A stretch of 64,000 nucleotides of DNA from NCBI GenBank assembly GCA_013398175.1, contig VZRZ01002348.1, positions 103,490 to 167,489 on the forward strand, read 5' to 3'. Positions 57,401 through 64,000 of this stretch are shown here, in pieces. The notes under the pieces are model-generated. The model saw only the letters and a list, made by a program, of their open reading frames with translations, searched no databases and was not told where the DNA came from. Position 1 is the first letter of the stretch. Each line of letters starts with the position of its first letter. Origin of the DNA: Climacteris rufus. Taxonomy: Eukaryota; Chordata; Aves; Passeriformes; Climacteridae. A program made the position numbers and the translations under genes.

Positions 57401-58981
57401 CACATCTCAGGAGACCAGTCCATGGATGGGCCAGACCAACCCAATGTCCTCTGTGACAGCAGCAAGAGATACAATGACTCCTCTCAGGTTGGCTGCTGCT
57501 CAGTTTCCAACATGAGCTTTCCAATGACACCTGCAAAGTCCCCTTTGCAGGAGCCAGTCCCGTCCAAACCTATTCCCAATTCCAAGCAGCCCCTTCACTT
57601 CCAGAGTGTTTCCTAACCCAGCAGACCCACATCCTCGTCCATCTCCACCACAATCAACAGCACCAGCAGCTCTCAGCATTAGGTGTCCAGCACAGACACC
57701 ATTCCTCCATCCTGGATCCTGCTATTTGCCTGACCGCGGGAAGCAGGAATGGGAGAAGCACCCATGGAAGGAATAACACATGAAGATAGTTATGGAAGAA
57801 TTACAGAGCCATAACACAACTCCATACAGTGTGTGAGTAGGTAAGCATTTCTTCTGCCATAATGTAATTAATGCAAAACATGCTGGGATCATGTTCTTCC
57901 ATTGCAACACTGGCATTATTTTTGTTGATCTGTCTGGTTGGGTTTTGGAAAGCCATCGCTTCCTGCATTCCACAACAGAAACTTTACACCCACAAAACCT
58001 GGTACCATTTCATTTTATTCTTCCTGTCTTTATTCTATTTATTTTTTCAGCTAGCCAATGTGAAAGGCTGTAAATCGCACTGCTACTTAAGTCACAGGGG
58101 GAATTCCTTTAAACATAAGTAAAAACTCATAAATAACTTCCTGCAGTCAACAATGCATTCATTTTCTTCTCTGCTTTCCAACTAATCTTCCAGCTAACAA
58201 ATCAAATCAAGTACCCAAGTGTAATTATTCTGTTGTGATAATCATCTCCTTATACTCAGAGCATACCTTGGCTTATTTCTTCTCAAATTAAAATTGGCAG
58301 AGAGGCTTGGGACGGTGGGAGGGAGAGGAGGAAAGGTTACGAGGCAATGATAAACCTAAGGTACAAGGAAGCTCTTCAATTCGACCAAAGTCGTGCATTT
58401 TGAGCAGAAGATTTATCTTTTTGTGCTAGGTTGGTGAAAAAAAGTGATGCCAAATACAATTTAGACTCACTTTTTATTAGCATGACTCATAGTACAGTTT
58501 TCAAGGCAATGAAGTGCATGATATAAAAAAACCAGATTACTTTAGAACCAGTACAATTCCCCCAAACTTGCTGGAAGCAATGCAGCTACGAATAAACCCA
58601 GGAATTAATCTGTGACAAAGTCAGTAGAAAGGCAAGAAACATTTCCAAAATGCACACGCACACAGGACAATATGCAGGGAACACTCATTTAACTCTCCAC
58701 AAAATTTGCTGTTCGTCCTGTTATTAGCTCTCAGCACTCCCAAACCTCATCATTTCCAAAACACATCACTTCCAAACCCCTGGTGCTGCTGCAGAACCCA
58801 GTGGTCATTCCCACTGGGATGGCACATCAGGGATGAGCAAGGCAAATGCCTCCGGGGAATAATCCCAGCCACAGACACGGCCTGGCTGCGTCACTGTTGG
58901 AACCCTGAATTGTGAGAATTTCACTCTTTCTGCTTTAACAAGTTTTGATCTCCAGAAATACACCTCATTTGATCTTAAACC
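54434..58981. other. Long unique stretch, AT-rich ends
   Basis: About 54434-55740 and 57990-58650 are AT-rich and repeat-free and may hold conserved non-coding elements. About 56080-57620 is mixed, with frames up to 127 codons that overlap on both strands. No gene or CR1 is recognised. Confidence 0.5.
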
Positions 58982-59315
58982 NNNNNNNNNNNNNNNNNNN
59001 NNNNNNNNNNNNNNNNNNNNNNNNNNNNNNNNNNNNNNNNNNNNNNNNNNNNNNNNNNNNNNNNNNNNNNNNNNNNNNNNNNNNNNNNNNNNNNNNNNNN
59101 NNNNNNNNNNNNNNNNNNNNNNNNNNNNNNNNNNNNNNNNNNNNNNNNNNNNNNNNNNNNNNNNNNNNNNNNNNNNNNNNNNNNNNNNNNNNNNNNNNNN
59201 NNNNNNNNNNNNNNNNNNNNNNNNNNNNNNNNNNNNNNNNNNNNNNNNNNNNNNNNNNNNNNNNNNNNNNNNNNNNNNNNNNNNNNNNNNNNNNNNNNNN
59301 NNNNNNNNNNNNNNN
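58982..59315. other. Assembly gap (334 N)
   Basis: A run of N's. Its content is unknown, and the two frames reported through it are meaningless. Confidence 0.99.
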
Positions 59316-60870
59316 GTTATTAACGACAAAGCACTTTGCTGTGCCGCCAAGTTATAGATAACACTTCATAAACATTTTGAGACTGAAGGAACTGAAGTAT
59401 TTTTACTGTGTCTTATCTCAAGTGTCTGTTAGAAGAACTCACAAAGAGAAGATGTGCCGTGGCAGGGCCAAAAGCTTCGGCCAGAATCGCAGCACGTCAC
59501 CACCGCTCCACACCATCGGACCACGGAGCGATGGCCAGCTCCAACAGCTGGGCCAGGAGCATCAGCCTAAAAATAAACCCACAGAAATAAACTTGCCTCA
59601 GCTGCCAGCCTCCTGAGGATCCAAAAGCACCGGGCTGGAGGGGAGCAACAACAGCTCTGCAGCCAGCAGTGTGTATCCAACACAGCAAAGGGACGGTGTC
59701 AGAGGGGTGAAGGTAAGAAACCCACCGTGGGCATGGAAATGCAGTGGGGAGTGGGAACAGAATCACAGCAGGTGAGTGCTAGCTTGCCCAAGCACATCCT
59801 TGCCCAAGCACATCCTCATCCTCCCCAGAGCACAGCTGGGAAAGGCAGAAGCTGGCACAACCCACATGGCAACGTGATGCTGCAAGCCAGGGGCCAGGAA
59901 AACAGAGATGGAGCATAGCTGGTAACCCTACTCTGCATCAACACAATTTTGTTTTATTTCACTGCTTTATTTGTCATGTTCAACGAAACTCTCATGACAA
60001 GGTTTTCCACGCAAACACCTTCTGTAAGCCTTCAAAAGCGTGAAGGTTTGAAACACAGAAACAACAAGCCATGCCAGGCAGGCTCAGCCATTCCCATTGA
60101 AAACATGGGCACTTTAGATGACACACAGCTTATTCCAAAGGCTGCAGGTGTGGGAGCCCAGGGTGCTGAATGGAGCCCCACTCACACAGCTCTGGCAGTG
60201 CTGTCACTTGGAGCCCTGTGCCTCACCAACGCAGCCACACCTCAAAAACAAACACCTGGTGAGCCTGGATTCCTTCCTCTGACCTACAGGACTGTGTATT
60301 ACAGAGTTCAGGAAGGGACAGCAGAGCCACTTGGAAAGTGGTTTTTTTCTGGTTTGGGGGAAAATGTGCATCACAAGAGACAACACTCTGGTTAAACCTT
60401 TCAAATAAAAGGGGATTATACTGCAAACACTGATGTGTCCTTCAGCCGGGACCACCACTAAATTGCTGACAAATTCTTCCCCTACAATGTGAGGAAACAC
60501 TTCCAAGCCCAGCTGCAGATCCCAGTCTGACATATGCCACAGCTTACAGTGAGGGAAGGATGGTCCCCAGGCCACCAGCCACAACACAAAGTCTCCTGCA
60601 GCACTTCCCCCTCAGCAGACCTTACTCTGAGTTTTCTGAGGGCTGTTTTTTTACTTCAATGTATTTGTTTGATGCATTTCGAGTGAGATATTCCTAATTC
60701 TGTATGATGGCAAGGGATTTGTAAAGAAATGCTGTGAGTTCCAGATGAAAATGTACATTTAGTGATACAGAGGAAAAAAACAGAAGATATCTTATGTGAT
60801 TAGGAACTCCCAGAGTTGATGGGGAGCAAGAGCCACAGGGCTTCCCCTGCCCCCTTTTAGACACACAGCA
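59316..60870. other. Unique non-coding DNA
   Basis: No gene is recognised; a 148-codon plus frame (59949-60395) overlaps a 127-codon minus frame. A short CpG-raised stretch lies at about 59470-59530. A perfect 16-base duplication is at 59783-59814. Confidence 0.5.
59783..59814 (+). repeat. Perfect two-copy tandem duplication, 16-base unit
   Basis: cttgcccaagcacatc occurs twice back to back without a mismatch. Confidence 0.9.
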
Positions 60871-60980
60871 CAGAATCACAGGATGGTGTGGGTTAAAGAA
60901 TCTTGTTCCAATCCACTTCCAGAGTCAGGGACACCTTACACTAGACCAGGTTGCTCCAAACCCCATCCAACCTGACCATA
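60871..60980 (-). mobile_element. CR1 LINE 3' fragment
   Basis: cagaatcacaggatggtgtg, ggttaaagaatcttgttcca, agtcagggacaccttacact, agaccaggttgctccaaacc, ccatccaacctgaccata. The ggaaggg block is altered. Confidence 0.93.
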
Positions 60981-61504
60981 GTCCTGGCCAGCTCATTTAA
61001 CCTACTGATGGCTCTGCAAAATGTTTTGAAACGCTCAAATAAAGACCTCACAGTATAAGAAAAAAAAGTTTTATCACTTCTATCAGAAACTCAAGCTCTC
61101 TAACACTCACCTTGCACAAAGTTTACATTAGAAAAATAATTAAACAGCTACTGGACTGATTCTGTGCCTGTTCAGCAAATATCAGTACCTTGGTAACTTC
61201 CTTATGACTTTACAGAGTTTCCTGTAATTCCCAGGGAATTACCAGTGTTTCTGGGTACACTTTCATGCAGGTTATTTCAGGGTTTAGGGTCTTGGCTTGT
61301 GGCACATGAACACAGCATCACTCACACAAGACAACACCTGCACAGCTCCTCAGAGCAGACCTAACTGCTGAGGGGATCTGAGATACCAAAGGATTGGCAC
61401 GGAAATCACAGGCAAACATCAGTTTGTTGTGAAACTGTTCCAAGTGCCCTTTTCTTCTGCACCAGCCCACAGGGAAAGACAAGGTGTACCAGGCAAACTA
61501 ACAG
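60981..61504. other. Unique non-coding DNA
   Basis: Nothing recognised between two CR1 fragments. Confidence 0.5.
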
Positions 61505-61738
61505 CAGGGTTAGATGGGATATTAGGAAGGAATTGTTCCCTGTGAGGGTGGGGAGGCCCTGGCACAGGGTGCCCAGAGAAGCTGTGGCTGCCCCTGGATC
61601 CCTGGCAGTGCCCAAGGTCAGGTTGGAGGGGGCTTGGAGCAGCCTGGGATAGTGGAAGGTGTCCCAGCCCGTGGAGGGGGTGGCACTGGATGGGCTTTAA
61701 GGTCCCTCCAAGCCAAGCCATTCCCTGGTTCTCTGAGT
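61505..61738 (+). mobile_element. CR1 LINE 3' fragment, well preserved
   Basis: Sense CR1: agggttagatgggatattag, gaaggaattgttccctgtga, gccctggcacagggtgccca, ggcttggagcagcctgggat, atgggctttaaggtccctcc, ending attccctggttctctgag. Few changes from the pattern shared by the other copies, so perhaps among the younger insertions here. Confidence 0.95.
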
Positions 61739-62764
61739 CTCTGCAGCAGGGGTGAGTGACTCTGCAGTGGCCATGAGCTGTGGGCTGGCTGCCCCAGATT
61801 TGGGGTGCACAGACCCAACCTAGGGGTACCTGCCCAGCTGGAACCAGACAGGAGCTCAACAGGACAGAGGATGCAGATCAGGACAGACTGAACATCTCAG
61901 CTTTACGTGGTATGCATCTAGCCCAGGAAGCAATGTATTTTTTATGCCCTTTTTTTTCCTTCCTATCTGCTATTTTCAAGTCCCAAAAAGCTACAGGACA
62001 CGAAGCATCGTTATGCACGCCGCAACCTGAATACAGCAGGAAATTTTAACATTTCAGCTGCGTGCACAAAACCCTCTAACACATGTATATTTTATTTGAT
62101 TTACTGCAATACTTTTCTTCCATCTCTTGAAAGTAATTTTTCTCTAAAGCGTAACTGCTTAATTGGCAAGTGTACAAAATATAATTACACTGCATACAAG
62201 TTACAATATTGCTTATGGGAATATCACTGTTGATGCATTCTGCTTTATTTTGTGTTTAATCTCTATTAAGAGATCTGTGTGAAAATAGCAAGGTACTCTT
62301 GATCTTATAAACATGACATGTAGTTCAGTCATTCCCCTGTCTAACCAAAGCCCAAGCAAACACAATGAAAGACAACAGAAAATTCCTGGGCTAGCTTAGC
62401 ATGTCCAAGTTAATAAAATCCTTACATTCTTCTCTAAAGAAAGTGCAGTCCACAGGACACTTTAAAAAGAAAATGCCCAAGCTCTCCAGGCTGAGGTTTG
62501 TCACATCCATTACACTCTGAGAGCGATGGAAGGACGTGGCACATAGGAATACATCGCTCTGTGTGACAGCTTTAGGGGGGTTTATTACATTCCCCACAAG
62601 GACCTTTGCAATCCCATCTTTTATAATGAAAGGATAAAGAAGTAACACAGTGACGTGGCTGACTCGTGCCAGCACAGGGAGCAGTGCCTGGTGCTTGGCA
62701 GCAAAACCCCTCACCCTCTGTGCCCCTGGCTCTGCCAGCCTGGCCAATGCAATTCCCAAATGGC
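61739..62764. other. Unique non-coding DNA, AT-rich centre
   Basis: About 62045-62400 is AT-rich and repeat-free. The 3' part of a 235-codon minus frame (62391-63098) lies at 62391-62764; see the findings. Confidence 0.5.
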
Positions 62765-62982
62765 AGGAAGCTGTGTCAAGGGAGGTTTTGGCTGGATATT
62801 TGGAAAAGGTTCTTTGCCCAGAGGGTGGTGGGGCACTGAACAGGCTCCCCAGGGAACGGGCACAGCCCCAGGGCTGCATTTGGACAACACTCTCAGGGAT
62901 GCACAGGGTGGGATCGCTGGGCTGTCTGTGCAGAGCCAGGAGGGGGACTGGATGACCCTTGTGGGTCCCTCTGAACCCAGGT
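62765..62982 (+). mobile_element. CR1 LINE 3' fragment of another subfamily
   Basis: Sense CR1: gcaggaagctgtgtcaaggg, aggttttggctggatatttg, cagagggtggtggggcactg, aacaggctccccagggaacg, actggatgacccttgtgggt. Its 3' signature ('gatgacccttgtgggtccct') matches the subfamily at 44793 and differs from most copies. Confidence 0.9.
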
Positions 62983-64000
62983 GCAGTTGTGGGACCCTCC
63001 CAGCAGCTGCCCAAGCTGTGAGCATTTACACCTGAGAGTAAGTTACATGCAGGAGGAGATGCCCTGTCCAGAAATGGTCTCACTGCTCTGACAGACACCC
63101 ACCATCAGCGTGGTTTAAGTGCCTTAAAGGTTTATTTCATTTGCTTGAGTAATGGGATTAATGTGATGTTTGTTTGTTTAAGCTAAATCATACAAAGCCA
63201 AACATCTAAATGTCCTTAATTCGTGGCATTAGCCCAAGCTGTGATACCATGAGAGCCCATCTCACTGTCCTGCTTTTAACTGCACCAACAAATTCCTGCT
63301 CTGCTCCAGTTCCTCTCCTAGAGGTCAGACAGCACAGGGACAGCAAGTGGCCAAATAAACCCCTCAACATTGTCAGTCTGACATTTTACCACACTCCTTG
63401 TTTTGTTTGCAACTGGCTTTTAACATATTTGACTTCTAAGAAGAAGAACTCAGAACTGACTAAGAAGAACTGACCTAAGAACTCCCAGTAGATATAGACC
63501 TCTGTACACATATTTTTAAACAGAGATAGATATATACCTCTGTGTATAGATCTATAGGTATGTAGGTTTATAGGTGTATTTAAAAATAGATATACATACA
63601 TGCAGAAGGGATATGAAACTATGTTCCTGCCATAACAGCTCCTGCATACTCAAGGACCACATGGCCCAGAACCCAGTGATCCCACTGACCTCATCCATGA
63701 ATGATTCATGAGATGGACAGACCCATCTGCAAACCACCTAAAAGCTGAGGAAAACTGCAAACATCCAGCTGTACATTCTCGCTTCAAAATAAAAATAAAC
63801 TGCACACAAATGCATTGGTTTTGTTCCAATCCCCACACCTGCAGTGTCCAGTTAATGTTTAAATCTGAATTTGACCTGCTTTGATCAGTTTTTACTCTTC
63901 TGCTCACAGGTTTCCCACCAGGGCCAGAGTTATTTCTGATGTAGCATGGCCACCAAGAGCTGACTGGGAGTTTGAATAAATTCTGCACAATTAGATAAAG
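62983..64000. other. Unique non-coding DNA with low-complexity stretches
   Basis: No gene is recognised. A cryptic tandem stretch of ctaagaag/aactga motifs lies at about 63436-63485. A degenerate TATA/GATA-rich low-complexity tract follows at about 63525-63602. Confidence 0.5.
63525..63602 (+). repeat. Degenerate TA/GATA-rich low-complexity tract
   Basis: Imperfect repeats of gatagatata, tataggtatg and atacatacat run for about 75 bp; probably a decayed microsatellite. Confidence 0.65.

Noticed and set aside
58805..59361. Frames of 181 and 138 codons through the gap
   Set aside because: They consist mostly of undetermined bases.
1..64000. CRISPR array, bacterial operon, phage or plasmid content
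   Set aside because: No regularly spaced direct repeats, no dense gene packing and no ribosome-binding sites. CR1 elements and low coding density show vertebrate nuclear DNA.

Overview
The window looks like bird nuclear DNA, most likely from a neoavian and possibly a songbird. The evidence is 26 fragments that match the 3' end of CR1, the dominant avian LINE. They carry the octamer-like tail (tcacagaa / attctgtg) and the conserved block 'gttgctccaag..tccaacctggcc'. One solo LTR also fits a bird ERVL-like family. The species cannot be fixed from the sequence. Recognition of CR1 and the LTR is from memory of the families, not from a search.

I find no protein-coding exon, tRNA, rRNA or known small RNA in 64 kb. 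The open frames present (up to 235 codons) have stops all round them, no recognisable domains, and often run through CR1 sequence. The most economical reading is a gene desert or a very large intron.

Layout: 1-9.3 kb is unique DNA with an inverted CR1 pair (1451-1656), a purine/pyrimidine switch (2224-2460), the solo LTR (2912-3490) and a possible conserved element (about 8.1-8.47 kb). From 9.3 to 32.7 kb, CR1 fragments are scattered through unique DNA, with a CpG-rich patch at 13.25-13.51 kb. From 32.7 to 44 kb lie the most regulatory-looking features: a CG-alternating patch (33.07-33.15 kb), an AT-rich possible conserved element (33.66-34.14 kb), a CCAAT/TATA arrangement beside a palindrome (35.3-35.5 kb), a cluster of hairpins, CpGs and a TATA box (37.03-37.39 kb), a 3-copy minisatellite, a second inverted CR1 pair (38.0-38.4 kb) and the clearest CpG-island-like block (42.25-42.57 kb). 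From 44 to 64 kb, long AT-rich tracts with homeodomain-type cores alternate with CR1 fragments, and there is a 334-base assembly gap (58982-59315).

No genes can be shown to work together here. If the window has a function it is probably cis-regulatory, with CpG-rich patches beside AT-rich tracts as is common around developmental genes. That is inference: conservation cannot be seen in one sequence. I did not find a new protein-based or RNA-based system.
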